Source of the DNA: Macrothele yani
Taxonomy: Eukaryota > Arthropoda > Arachnida > Araneae > Macrothelidae
Length of the DNA stretch: 64,000 nt
NCBI GenBank assembly: GCA_039090855.1
Contig: CM077012.1
Location: 143,130,541 to 143,194,540 of the forward strand
Direction: 5' to 3'
The notes under the pieces: model-generated
Seen by the model: only the letters and a program-made list of their open reading frames with translations
The model's database searches: none
Told to the model about the DNA's origin: nothing
Shown: positions 1-11,110 of the stretch, piece by piece
Layout of the letters: each line of letters opens with the position of its first letter
Position numbering within the stretch: position 1 is the stretch's first letter
Position numbers and translations under genes: made by a program

Positions 1-1284
1 CCGAAAACGGAAATCGGACGTAGCAAAGGTTTCTCCCGTAACTGTAATTTTTTTCCCCCAACGATGTTCCGAACGTGTATCCTGTGTTCTTACATATTCC
101 CCCAAAAAAGGTTTGCATTTCAGCTTGATAAAGGGGGAGAGTCCGAAAACGAAAGTGATGAAGCTAAAAAATTTGTAAGAATTGATGCATGATATTCAGA
201 AGCATTCATATTCTCCAAGTTACACTACATTTTATCTAAAATAGTGAAAGCTTTCGTGCATTCATGGTCCTCAAACTGAAAGTTCTTTCAGCATGATAAA
301 ATTGTCATGGGTATCCAAGGGGTTTGTGAAGCCTGCTGTCCTAGCTGATGGTGATGTTGAGCTTAATTTTTCAAATAAGTTTTTCAAAAAAGAAAAATCA
401 GAAAGGACACAACTGATAATTGGAGTAAAAAATAAGAATGTATTGAAGCGAAATCATTTTAAATGAAAATGAACTTTCTAAGTTCTATACATCTGTCGGA
501 ATATTTCATATTGAAAAGTGTTCTTATATTCAAGAAAAGATACTGATCTATGATGAATTCTTAAAACATGCAGAAGTAGTAGATCCTTCACTTAGAGCCA
601 TAACATCATTTATTTTTTCTGTATTACACATAGTCAAACACCTTCCATTTATAATAACTGAAAATGAACTTGATGTACTGGAAGCGGAATTCCTTGTTCT
701 CAAGCTGACAAATTGGAGACCATAGCAGTGACAGATAGAATAGATGTCACTGGTCAGAAATCTTAAAATTAAGAGGCTGTAATGGAGCGGTTAAGTATAC
801 TATTCTCTCGAAAGTAATGCTTTCAATACTTGTAGTTCCACACTCGAATGCTGTGAGTAAGAGAGATTTTATTTTAGTGTAAAAAAATCAAGCCCGTTTC
901 CAACCTAATTTAGGTTTAAAAACTGTAAAAGCACTTCTTATTGCATAAATGAATATGTTCTGCTCTGGGCAAGTTTGTTATGAAAAAAGTTTTTCTGCTG
1001 AGAAACTGCAAAACACTGTACAGTGAAATCACTAAAGAAAGCTGTTTAATCAATTTTTTGTTGTGTAAAAAAAATGTATCAGTCATGGTGTATATTATTT
1101 TCCATGTGAAAAATTTGGAATATTTTGATACAGATTTCCATGTATATAAATGAATAAGTAAGTAAAAAAATTATAATTAAATTAAATGAGTTGTTTTCCT
1201 CGGTTAAAATTATTCTTTTTGGTATGATTACTGAAAATTTGTACGAATACTACTGAAAATATCTGAAACAGGTTGGCATCTCTG
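1..1284 (+). mobile_element. 3' part of a decayed hAT DNA transposon (left end outside window)
   Basis: The segment ends in GTTGGCATCTCTG (1272-1284), one mismatch from the 13-base 3' terminal repeat of the hAT element at 12427-21447. Between about 298 and 1020 the plus strand, read across frames, resembles the C-terminal half of that element's transposase, including a match to its ILVVPHSNA motif near 826-855. Bases 1-290 have no coding match but recur at about 44281-44580, so they look like internal noncoding sequence of the same family. The 5' terminus lies before the window. Confidence 0.7.
298..1020 (+). pseudogene. hAT transposase remnant (C-terminal half)
   Basis: Reading across frames gives peptides that align with the transposase at 19999-20922: a segment ending DEFLKHAEVVDPSLR (there GEFLKHAEVADPNLR), then ENELDVLEAEF, then NGAVKYTILSKVMLSILVVPHSNA. 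The last is the start of the hAT C-terminal dimerisation region. Stops and frameshifts are frequent, so no protein can be made. It is more diverged than the copy near 20 kb and is therefore an older insertion. Confidence 0.65.
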
Positions 1285-1307
1285 GGTGCAGAGCCTTAAA
1301 AATAACT

Positions 1308-2040
1308 GGGTCATTCCATACTATTTCAACAAATTTCTTTTAAATTGTTTGCAGACCCATTTTTTCTTTTTCTTCTTTTTTGCCCTGTTGTTTATACATT
1401 TTTAGAGTTCAAAACCAATTTTATAAAAAAAAAAAAAATTCCTGATTGTTTGGCGGGAGGTCCCTAGATGGCTCTTGGAGCACCTCCATTTTTGGAGTTG
1501 CAAGCATTTATGCAAAATGCTGTAACCTTTCCCCTGACTTAGCTAATTCAAAAACCACTTTACTCAGAATACAATGCTGATTATTTTTGTTTACCCTTTT
1601 TTATTATCTGAGATGTTTTGGAAATTTTATTACTATTGAAATTGGCATTTTTTCAATTTCCGAGGCAAATTTTCACCGGGAAGGGGTCAAAACACTCAAA
1701 CCAATTTTATTGTGCAAGAACCATTGTAACAGTAGATTGTATCTAGGGTGATAAAACTGGAGTGTTTTGAACCCTTCCAAGATTTTTTTCACTGATGAAA
1801 ATGGAAAATTTTGAAATTTTTAGTTTTTTCAATAGGGCCTAGCTATATCTCCAGTGGGGTACACAGTAAAAATCTGAATTTTATACCACAGAGACTTCTA
1901 TTTGGTAACAATTTCATACCAAAATTTGATCACTTTGTTTTGCCTAATAACAAAAATATTTGAGCTCTAAGTTGTGAAAAAATGCAAGATTTTCCATTTG
2001 TTTTGTAGGACAATTTATTGCCTTTTTATTGCAATTTATT
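1308..2040 (+). repeat. Noncoding dispersed repeat, GGGTCATTCCAT family, copy 1
   Basis: Starts with GGGTCATTCCAT (1308-1319) and continues as AT-rich noncoding sequence. The reverse complement of 23505-24195 matches it closely along its whole length, with scattered substitutions and small indels. No ORF is conserved between the copies. It is probably a nonautonomous transposon or the end of a larger one; only one terminus is clear. Confidence 0.75.
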
Positions 2041-2339
2041 AAATAACCATGGATCTAATTGAATATTGTAGACTGTAAATTGAAAGAATAATATATTCCA
2101 GTGGTAAAATTGTGGTGTTAAAAGGTTTAACTAGTTTGAGGAATGTGTGTAGGTGGGGGGTGTATTGTTTCTTTTAGACTTGTTCTAATTAAAACTATTT
2201 GAAAGTGCTAAAGATGGAGAAAGTATATTAAATATGTACTACAATGTACAACTGCTAAACCTAATGAGTTGTAACGAAAAGTCTCGTCCCAACCTGCACA
2301 ATCTTGAATGTCAGTGCAAGAACAAACATGTTCCAATTT
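2041..2339. other. Unassigned spacer
   Basis: AT-rich sequence between the dispersed repeat and the decayed ORF region. I see no coding potential, RNA gene or terminal repeat in it. Confidence 0.4.
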
Positions 2340-3690
2340 GCTGTTACAGGCAAATGTGAGCTCTCACTGCATTCTCTGTGAGTTGGCTCTGGCCAGAATC
2401 TGGTATAGCATACACAAGTGATGAAGTGAAGTTAAAGATGATTTGTTCTGTGGGAGTTAAAGTGAATGAGGATTGCCATAAGACTTCTTGTGGGCCTATG
2501 TCATGTATATTAAAGGATTTCAGTGAATTTAGCAATGAGAGAAAAACTGTTCTGAACTTAAGATTAGGAGACTTTCCAGTATCGCGAGAAGCAGTATCTA
2601 GTCAAATACCATCACCTGTCTGGAAAGAACTGTTTAGATCCTTTCAGGTGTCATAAAAAAGTTACAACAAAAGGTCTTACTGAAATATCTTTAGATGTTG
2701 CTCAAAGCCCTCCAAACTTGGGTGTTAATGAAAAAGAAACCAATGATGAGACATTTTGCCCAGTGTATGAAGTAGTAAATAACAATGTTACATGTGAGGC
2801 TTTTAAGGCTTTCACCTGTTAAAATTAAGAAGCTCAGCAGTAAATAAAAAAGACCCTTAGCTATAGAAAAAAGGTAGAAAAAGTTACATCAGCATTGAAA
2901 AAGAAACTTAAGTGCTAATTTTGTTTGATGTCAGTTTGGATGAGTCCTTTGGAAATAAAGAGACTGATCTGAAGGAAGATGAGTACACTATCTTCCTGAT
3001 ACCTCGTAAGATGTTTACTTTTTGCACAAAAAAACATAGTCTTCATGTATGTTAGTGAAAGTGATGTTGCGTCAAACACCAAACTTCTGGAAGAGAACAA
3101 TTTTTCGGTTTCTGTGTGTTGGTAAAATGTGGAAAGAGCGATGTCTTTGTTTATTAACTGACTCCACGTATTTGGAGGCTTTTCACATTCTGGAAGAGGG
3201 ATTTGCTAATGGTGAGATGATACCTAACACAAGACAGAAGCATCTATTTGTACCTGTAGACTGCAACTCGATAAAGTGCTTTATCACGTCGGCTTCAGAG
3301 AATATTGAGGAACTGAATATCACCAAACTTTCAACAGATCTTTCTCTTGAGCTTAAAGAAAGGGATTACATCGCACGCATTTGTGATTCCCGTTGGAGGC
3401 TAGCACAAGTGATTGACGTCCAGCAGTCAGAGAAGGAATGCAAAGTCCTCCTCTTCTATCTAGTGAGACCATTGACATTGTTTGAAAAGTCTAAAAAAGA
3501 CACTGTTTGGATGCCATATGAAAATGTTTTGCGTGTTCTTACTCTTGCTGAGTTGTCAACTGCCACTGGAAGAACATGGAACATTGAACCGGGGTTGAGC
3601 AATGAACTTAATGAACTGTTGCATCACAAGATCAAGAAATCAATCTCAAGACAAAAAAAAAAACTCACTAAAAGAAAAACACCTTGAAAA
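2340..3690 (+). pseudogene. Decayed ORF region; 3' part resembles an uncharacterised repeat-associated protein family
   Basis: Two open stretches (2378-2656 and 3049-3687) are joined by frameshifted sequence. The second contains a module with RDYIARICDSRW, then VWMPYENVL, then TATGRTW. This resembles a C-terminal module I associate with predicted proteins of the cc8L18.2-like type, which are multicopy in arthropod and fish genomes; that family name is from memory and uncertain. The first stretch ends in PSPVWKELFRSFQ followed by a frameshift and CHKKVTTKGLTEISLDVAQ, also reminiscent of such proteins. The function of the family is not known to me. The breaks mark it as a pseudogene, probably a transposon-borne gene fragment and not a host gene. 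Confidence 0.45.
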
Positions 3691-3699
3691 TGACCAACC

Positions 3700-4055
3700 A
3701 GATGTCACTTTCGAGTGGCTCATTATTTATAACTATGAAATTTGTGTAAATCAGTTTTTTAAATTTAAGTCTAGGCTAATTATTGTTTTCATTAATTGTG
3801 TGCAAAATCATAAGCAACAAGTCATGTAAGTAATCATGTAGTTTTTGTTTTCTTATTAAATCTTTTCTTGTAGTTGTAATGCTAATGTTTACGTAATTCA
3901 TACCTTCAACATTTAACACCCTCCTCCTCCCCTTAAACTCGTACACTAGTCTTTACTTTTGCGCTATATTTCCTCCAGTGTATATTTTCTTACATTACTC
4001 TTTATTTACACATTTTTCTTCATTTTCTTTCTTTCTCCGCACGAAGATAACTGGT
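3700..4055. other. Unassigned AT-rich spacer
   Basis: AT-rich sequence with a T- and C-rich stretch near 3955-4040. No coding or RNA feature seen. Confidence 0.35.
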
Positions 4056-4949
4056 TTTCCAGTTGTTTGGGGAGTGGTGCCCCCACGACCCTTGAGCTGA
4101 CCTTGTGACGGACCCTCTTGAAATGATGGTACTACCGAAGGAACAGCTGTTCATCCAGCTGATGGGAAGTGGCGACTCCATGGCCCGAGCCAACATGTAA
4201 CTTTATGATGATTTTCCCATTTTTATGGTTTTCGTTGTTCTCTTGACACGCACCCGCCTCAGTTGTGGGTTGCTAAGGTTGTGATTATGCACCAGCTCCA
4301 GATTTTAGTTTCTCTTTTCCTTTCCTGTCTTCTCCATTTTATGTTCCCTTCTTTGTTTTTCCGAGCTGGTTAGCTAGACCTACCTGCACATTTGCCGTGT
4401 GCGGGAAAAGGGGACCCATAAGGTGGAAAAGGGGATGCTTGAGGCTGAGGATTCTGGGGGCCTGGGTGTTGCTGTTGCCAGTTACCAACACTCCTCTCTG
4501 CCCTCTGCTTCACCCTCAATGGGTGGCTGGGAACTAACCCACTCCCAGTCAATGAAGGCAGTGGCCGAGTGGAGTCCTGTCTTCTAACGGCTTGTCGTTG
4601 CATACCACAGGGTCGGTCTGGGGATAGTGTGGGCATGCCAAAGGGGTGCTACCAAGACATGGGAAAGTCGCGGTTCTCGCTGAACGCATGTCTGCCTTAT
4701 CAACTTACTATATCCGCTGCTTTACCCTGGAGCCGTGTCCTGCGTCCTTCTGGGCTTGCGGACCTCCAGCTCTCCCTTGTTGGGCTCGGTGTTAGGCAGG
4801 GAATTCGGCAGATGAATCTTCTCTCCTTTTTAATGGGTTCTAAAGATGTTTCCCATGGTGCAACACCAAAGCATCCAGTGGAGGACGGGACCATCCCTTT
4901 CACCAAGTAACTTGTCTCTGACACTTGCAATGCTCTGTTTCTCTTGATA

Positions 4950-6045
4950 CATTCTATCGATCATTTACAACCTTTGAGTGCCAAGAGCCCCTTCTAGATC
5001 AATATGGCTCAGGCCGTTGCTCGCTGTCCGAGCAATGTCAAGTAGCATCCTTCAGGGGATCTTCTTGTCGAAACATTTCATTCCAGACATAGTGCCACCC
5101 TGCTTACCACGACCGCACTGTTGGGTATTCCGGTGCAAGTGACACCTCACGTCTGCTTGAACTCCTCTCGCGGCGTGGTCACCTCCCGCGACTTATTTGA
5201 CTGCAGCGATGAGGAGCTCCTTGAGGAACTAGGGGACCAAAATGTCACTGGAGTTCGGCAAGATGGGAAACTTGTTCCCTCTCGCAATATCATCTTGACT
5301 TTTGACACCCCAACCCTACCGACTTTCATCAAGGCAGGGTACCTTCGTCTTGACGCCTGACCCTATATACACAATCCTCTCAGGTATTTTAAGTGCCAGC
5401 ATTACGAGCACTCCCAGCAGTCATGTCGTAACGTGGCTAGGTGTGGTTGCTGTGGCTCCGAGGATCATCTTTTGCCTGAATGCTCGGCGGCTTCTGAGCG
5501 TTGCATCAACTGTGAAGGTTCCCACTCTGCTGCTTCTAAGCAATGTCCCAAGTGGATGAAGGAGCAGGCAATTCAATGCCTGAAGACCCTCTGACATCTC
5601 TCCTATCCAGAGGCCAGACGGCGGATCGCCCCTGGGCCACCAAGTCGACGAACATATGCCTCAGTTGTGGTCCAGAAGGCTACTGTTGCTGTCCAGACTG
5701 AGGTTCATATCCCAGCATGGTGTCCTTAGGATTTCGAGGATATCATTGCAGCTGGACCAAAGGCTCTGAAATCTCGCCGTTAAGCTGCAAAGACGACATT
5801 TACCTCAGCGCCGAAAAGATCAACCTTTTCCACTGCCACTCAGGCTTTAGGCACTTCAAAGAAGAAACCAGAGCAGCAAAAGCCAAGCTCTTCATCTTCG
5901 AAATCCGGAGCTAAAAATCAGGGTCAGGAGATTCCTCCCAAGAACCCAGAGACCAAACACCATCCCGTATACCAACCAGGCAAATCACCGCCACACCTGA
6001 TCACTGAAGATCTCCCGGAGGAGCTCGTGGACTCTGAAACCTTTT
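4950..6045 (+). pseudogene. LINE ORF1: Gag-like nucleic-acid chaperone with CCHC knuckles
   Basis: The best open part (5121-5360) carries NSSRGVVTSRDL, then EELLEELGDQNVTGVR, then ILTFDTPTLPTFIKAGYL, a block typical of ORF1 of I-group LINEs. After a frameshift near 5355 the sequence has a cysteine-histidine array (about 5385-5565) with CGCCGSEDHLLPEC and CINCEGSHSAASKQC, recognisable as two zinc knuckles plus a damaged first one. It then runs through a low-complexity tail to a stop near 6045. The product would bind the LINE RNA. Frameshifts near 5030, 5355 and 5590 disable it. Confidence 0.75.
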
Positions 6046-6109
6046 AGACGTCCCAGTCTTTGTCACTTTTCCTCATCTTTTCTTTTTTCCTTTTTTTTTT
6101 TATTATTGC

Positions 6110-6671
6110 TTCCATCATCCAGTGGAATTGCCGAGGCCTCCGCCCAAGAACTGATGAGTTAAAGGGCCTTACTGTCTTCGCATGCGCTTGTGTGTGTGTG
6201 TGTCCTAGAGAGACAAAACTCCGCGCTGCAGGCACTCTCTGTTTCGCAAAGACCATGAGGAACGGGGTTATCGCGTGCGGCGGTGTGACTGTTCTTGTTG
6301 CTCATGGTATTCCTGCCACTACAGTTCCTTTGCGTACACCTCTGCAAGGAATGGCAGCGAGACTTTCTGTGAACACTCTGATCACAATCTGTTCCATCTA
6401 CTTACCACCTGCTGAAGCAGTAAGCCTTTCCGACTTGGAGGATTTAGTTGACCAGCTGCTTTCTCATTTTTTCCTGTTAGGTGACTTTAATGCACACAAT
6501 CCGTTGTGTGGTGACAACAGTCGCGACTCAAGGGGACGTGTTGTCGAGGCCCTCCTATCCAACATGTGTCTCTGTCTTCATAATACAGGGTCCACAACCT
6601 ACTTCCATGAACCTACCCGTTCTTCCGTTGGCTAGCAGGTGACGGATACCCCCATCCTGCTAGATGGGATA
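6110..6671 (+). pseudogene. LINE ORF2, 5' part: AP-type endonuclease domain
   Basis: The open stretch has IIQWNCRGLRPRTDEL at the start of the endonuclease (about 6115-6160), then a YLPP segment and LLGDFNAHNPLCG (about 6475-6510), the metal-binding GDFN motif. It normally nicks target DNA to prime reverse transcription. A TG microsatellite (6189-6202) lies where the family has ETKL-type sequence, suggesting local expansion. The reading is cut by a Tc1-like transposon at a TA and resumes after 8008. Confidence 0.75.
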
Positions 6672-8008
6672 TACACTGACGGAAAAAAATCCCAACACCA
6701 AGAAGGGGTTGTGTTAGATAAACGACAGTTGGTAGGCAGTGAGAATACATCTGTAAGATGTCTATGCAAACTTCGCGCTCGGCGCATACGTGTGGCGCTA
6801 GTAGCGCCCCTCGAAACATGCAAAGCAGGTTTCTGTAAATACGCGCTGTAACGTTCGTGAGCGTTAGTTATCTTTGTGATTCGACATAGGGTGTTGATGT
6901 TAGTCAAGAATGCCTTTAAGAAGACGAAGAAGCCCTTATCAACAGCTCACGAAGTTTGAACGAGGTCGTGTAATAGGGCTACGAGAAGGTGGATTTTCTT
7001 TCCGCAATATTGCAGAACGACTTGGCAAGAATGTAGCCACTGTTCACGATTGTTGGCAGCGGTGGTCAAGGGAAGGTACTGCCTCAAGAAGACCGGGTTC
7101 CGGCCGGCCACGTGTCTCTACTCAGAGGGAAGACCGCCGTGGCGCATCGTACCGCGTCTGCGGCAGCAATTCGAGCTGCAGTTGCCACCACAGTGACAAA
7201 ACGAACTGTTACAAATCGGTTACTTGAAGGACAGCTCCGAGCCAGACTCCTTGTAGCGTACATTCCACTTACTCCAAACCACTGCCATTTGCGACGTCAG
7301 TGGTGTCAAGCTAGAGCTCATTAGAGGACGCAGTGGAGATCTGTTGTGTTTTCTGATGAAAGCCGTTTCTGCCTGGGTGCCAGTGATGGCCGTGTGTTGG
7401 TTAGAAGGAGGCCAGGTGAGCGCCTGCCACCAACCTGTCTGCGGCCGAGACACACTGGACCTACACCTGAAGTTATGGTCTGGGGAGCAATTTCCTATGA
7501 CAGCAGAAGCACTCTCGTGGTTATCCCACGCACCCTGACAGCACAGTTGTACGTCGGTCTGGTGATTCAACCTGTTGTGCTGCCATTCATGAACAGCATT
7601 CCAGGGGGTGTTTTCCTACAGGATAACGCTCGCCCGCATACCGCTGTTGTAACCCAACATGCTCTACAGAGTGTCGACATGTTGTCGTGGCCTGCTAGAT
7701 CACCAGATCTTTCACCAATCGAGCACGTATGGGACATTGTTGGACGACAACTCCAGCATCGCCCCCAACCAGCATTAACCGTCCCTGTATTGACCGACCA
7801 AGTGCAACAGGCATGGAACTCCATCCCACAAACTGACATCCAGCACCTGTATGACACAATGCATGAACGTTTGTGTGCTTGCATTCAACATTCTGGCGGT
7901 TACACCAGTTATTAATGTACCAGCATTTCACATTTAAAATGGCTCTTCTCGTGCTTTCAATAAGCTGTGATCTTGAAACCATAATCGATTTTTTTTTCCA
8001 TCAGTGTA
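6672..8008 (+). mobile_element. Tc1/mariner-superfamily transposon, copy A
   Basis: Bounded by TACACTGACGG (6672-6682) and its inverted counterpart ending CAGTGTA (8002-8008), i.e. TA target sites with CACTGA-type termini. It sits inside LINE ORF2, and the LINE reading resumes directly after it. Two related copies occur at 37802-39037 and 59812-61226, both on the minus strand. Confidence 0.9.
6910..7915 (+). pseudogene. Tc1-like transposase, copy A (broken)
   Basis: Starts MPLRRRR and has an N-terminal paired-like helix-turn-helix (FERGRVIGLREGGFSFRNIAERLG), an HDCWQRW segment and the GSGRPR linker. The catalytic core follows: VVFSDESRF (first Asp), FLQDNARPHTA (second Asp) and SPDLSPIEHVWD (Glu). 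I count 32 residues between the second Asp and the Glu, where Tc1 itself has 34. The reading is broken by a frameshift near 7125-7230 and by a nonsense TAG at 7322-7324 where copies B and C encode Trp. The C-terminus ends GGYTSY with the stop near 7913. Confidence 0.9.
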
Positions 8009-10735
8009 GATCGAGCCAAGTGGGACGTATTCACTGCTTTGGCGACCATTACTCCTCCAATGGTGACCTCAGGTACGATCAATGATGCAATTGCAGCCAT
8101 AACGGATTGTATTGTGCAAGCGGCAGAACTCTCCATTCTGCAAACGTCAACAAATCTTCCACGTCGTCCGAAGCTTTGGTGGAATTTCGACATGCAAGGC
8201 AGCATGTCAGGTTCTGCATAAGGCTTGGGGTCGGAGAGTGATGGATAAACAGTTGCTGACGCTCAGGGTATTGCTGACTGTCTTGGCACTGCATTTTCTT
8301 CGCTGTCCAGCAGCAGCAATTACCCTTCTTCATTCTGGCAGTTTCAGACATGGCTTGAGAGGAAAAGAATATCCTTCGGACCGTTTTCCTCAGAGGACTA
8401 TAACAGCCCGCTGACTGACGTGGAACTGAAGATTGCTTTGAATCAGTCTGGCCAAACATCTGTCGAACCGGATAACATCCACTACGACATGCTGAAGCAC
8501 CTCTCTCCATCCTCTAGACTGTCTGCTAATTCTGTTTAACAGAATTTGGCTAGAGCAAGTTTTTCCCGATTCTTGGTGGACTGTTATTGTCATACCTGCT
8601 CTCAAACCTGGTAAAGATCTCACAAACCCGTTGAAATACCATCCCATCGCAATGAGCTGCCTTTGCAAAGTGCTAGAACGCATCATCAGTTTTCGTGTGA
8701 TGTTTTATTTGGAAACTCATCACATTTTTTCACCTCATCAAAGTGGTTTCCGTCGCTTTTGTTCCACCACTGATAATCGCCTTCGCCTTGAAACATCTAT
8801 AGGAGGCGTTTGTCCGGCATCAGCACATGGTCTCCATGTTCTTCGACATGGAAAAAGCTTATGATCGGACGTGGAGATACCACATTCTCCGTGATCTGCA
8901 CGATTGCAGGGAGACTTGCCAACTTTCATTGCTGGCTTTCTCCAGAACCGGATGTTCCGTGTGCGCGTCGGATCGATCCTCTCTGCATTGTGTCCACAGG
9001 AGCAGGATATTCCTCAAGGCTCCATTTTATCAGTCACTCTTTTCATTCTTCATGTTAATCACATTTTCACATTATTTCCTCCGATGGTTCGTGGATCGAT
9101 GTATGTGGATGATCTTCAGGTTTCTTGTGCTTCGGTCAACATGTGCTCCATTGAGAGACAGTTGCAGTAGATTTCTTCCTGGGCCTTACGTAATGGGTTT
9201 GGCTTTTCATCACAGAAGACCGTTTGCGTGCATTTTGGCTGCAAACGGGGTCTTCACCCAGACCCTCATCTCCGTCTGGGGAACTCTACCATCCCTGTGG
9301 TGTCTGAAGTCAAGTTCCTAGGTTTGACCGCACACTCACTTTCCATCCTTACATTCAGTCATTGAAGGTGAAGTGCACACAGTCCTTGAGTATCCTTAAG
9401 GTCCTCTCCCAAACATCTTGGGGGGAGGAGGGGCTGACAGGTGCTCAATGCTCCGCATTTACCACTCCCTTGTGTGGTCAAGGTTGGACTACGGATATGT
9501 AATCTACGGTTCCGCACGGCCTTCTGTTTTAGGTCTCCTTGATTCAGTTTATCACCAGGCTCATCTTTGCACCGGTGCTTTTCATACTTTTCCTGTGCTT
9601 AGCCTGCATGCCGAGTCGCATGAACCGTCATTGTGCCTCCGCCGTCAACAACTGTCTCTCCAGTCTTACACCAAGCTAAAGTCACTACCTCATCATCCAC
9701 TGCGGGATTTCGTCTTCAACCCACAATGTGTCCGCTTATTTTCCAGCTGCTGTTTTGTGTTACAACTTTCGGGATTCGGATGTCCGACCTGGTGCGTAAT
9801 GCTGACCTAGACTTATCGACGATTGGTGTGACCAAAGCTTTTCATGATTCTCCTTGACAGACAGCTGAGGTGATGTGTTCCTTTCTGTGTGACCCAAGTC
9901 TTCCACGCCTGCGCCCGTTTACCAGCAGTGTTTTGCTGAGCATCTCTCGCTCCACCCCGATTTCGTGCATGTCTTCATCGGCGGTGTTGTGGGATCTGCC
10001 TTTGTGTGTACTGATGAGACGTACGCTGAGCGAATTCCGCCGGCAGCAACCATCTTTACGGCGGAAATGCATGCAGTTCACCTGGCCTTCTATCACATTC
10101 AGTCCAGTTCTCATCGGCGCACCATGCTTTGCACCGACTCCCAGTCTGTCATCCAAGTCTTATCTTCTTCTGAGGGCATTGATTTGCCAGTCACCAGGGA
10201 TGTTCGTCGTCTCCTGCAGACTTTGACTGATGCCGGATCCCAGGTCCGATTCTGTTGGGTTCCTGGCCATGTTGGGATTCAAGGTATAGCTGGCGGATGA
10301 CTCTGCCAGGTCTGTCGCCTCTATGCCGATCACTCGACTGTCGCTGTTTTTTAGAGATTTTTGTCCTGGCATCCGAGCATTCATCATGGCTGAGTGGCAG
10401 TCCCTTTGGTCTCAGCAGGGCAGAGACAAACTTCTCTCCATCAAACCACAGGTTGGACTATGGCAATCTAGTTTGCGTAGGAATCGTCGTGAGGAAGTTG
10501 TTCTTGCATGTCTCTGCATTGGGCATTGTCATTTCACGGACCGCTTCTTACTGTGTGGCGACACTGCCCCAACGTGCAAGGCATGCAGCTGTCGTTCATG
10601 TTCTATGTATTTGTGTTCGTTTTCGTGCTACCTGATTTCACTATTTTCATTCTCATTTGTTGAACGACGGCGCCACTACGCTGCAGCGGCTTCTCAATGG
10701 CCACTGCAATACTGTCGGTCTTTTCATTTTTAAAA
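8009..10735 (+). pseudogene. LINE ORF2, 3' part: reverse transcriptase, RNase H and C-terminal cysteine region
   Basis: After the Tc1 insertion the reading resumes with a linker (PKLWWNFDMQ), then RT motifs across three frames: YHPIAMSCLCKVLERI (8637-8690), FFDMEKAYDRTW (8833-8870), DIPQGSILSVTLF (9013-9050) and the catalytic MYVDDLQ (9101-9120). The thumb region has RIYHSLVWSRLDYG (9450-9500). RNase H follows (about 9960-10300) with an AEMHAV acidic residue, LCTDSQSV and FCWVPGHVGI; the first catalytic Asp block is not recognisable. The C-terminus has RREEVVLACLCIGHCHFT and a Cys/His cluster. Several frameshifts and stops disable it. Confidence 0.8.
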
Positions 10736-10849
10736 TGAATTTACTTTTTTAAACGTATCTAGTTTTTACACTTTCCTTCATTCTCATTTTTCGCTTTTAC
10801 TGCATAAACCTGATTTTTTAAGCATTATACCACATTTTTAATACTGTTT

Positions 10850-11110
10850 GGGTGAGAGATGGGTTTGCCTCCTTGGAGTGCTCCGTGGGCAATGGCGCTC
10901 AGAACACCAACAAGGGCCTCTGTGAATCTTGGAGAGGTGCCAGCTAGTTCTGTGTGAAATTGGCGAAAAGACCCCAATTCAGTGGGTTTTGTTCCAGAAT
11001 CCTTAGGTTGAATGACCAACTGAAACTGTCAGCTGTGGGCTAATCCCCCACACTGATGTACTTACCTGATTAAAAAGTCACAAAGAAATGAAAAAAAAAA
11101 TTACTTAAGT
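10850..11110. other. Probable 5' leader of the RTE-like LINE
   Basis: GC-richer sequence between the I-type LINE tail and the endonuclease ORF starting at 11111. No other feature recognised; the assignment rests on position only. Confidence 0.35.

Larger units (their letters stand above)
4060..10840 (+). mobile_element. I/Jockey-group non-LTR retrotransposon (LINE), decayed
   Basis: The order on the plus strand is: untranslated leader (about 4060-4950), ORF1 with zinc knuckles (to about 6045), ORF2 with endonuclease, RT and RNase H (about 6110-10735), then a 3' UTR. ORF2 is interrupted by a Tc1-like transposon at 6672-8008. RNase H after the RT is a hallmark of the I group among LINEs. The 3' UTR at 10741-10850 shares sequence with an isolated tail at 23245-23460. 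Both ORFs carry many frameshifts, so this copy is dead. The 5' boundary is approximate. Confidence 0.8.
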
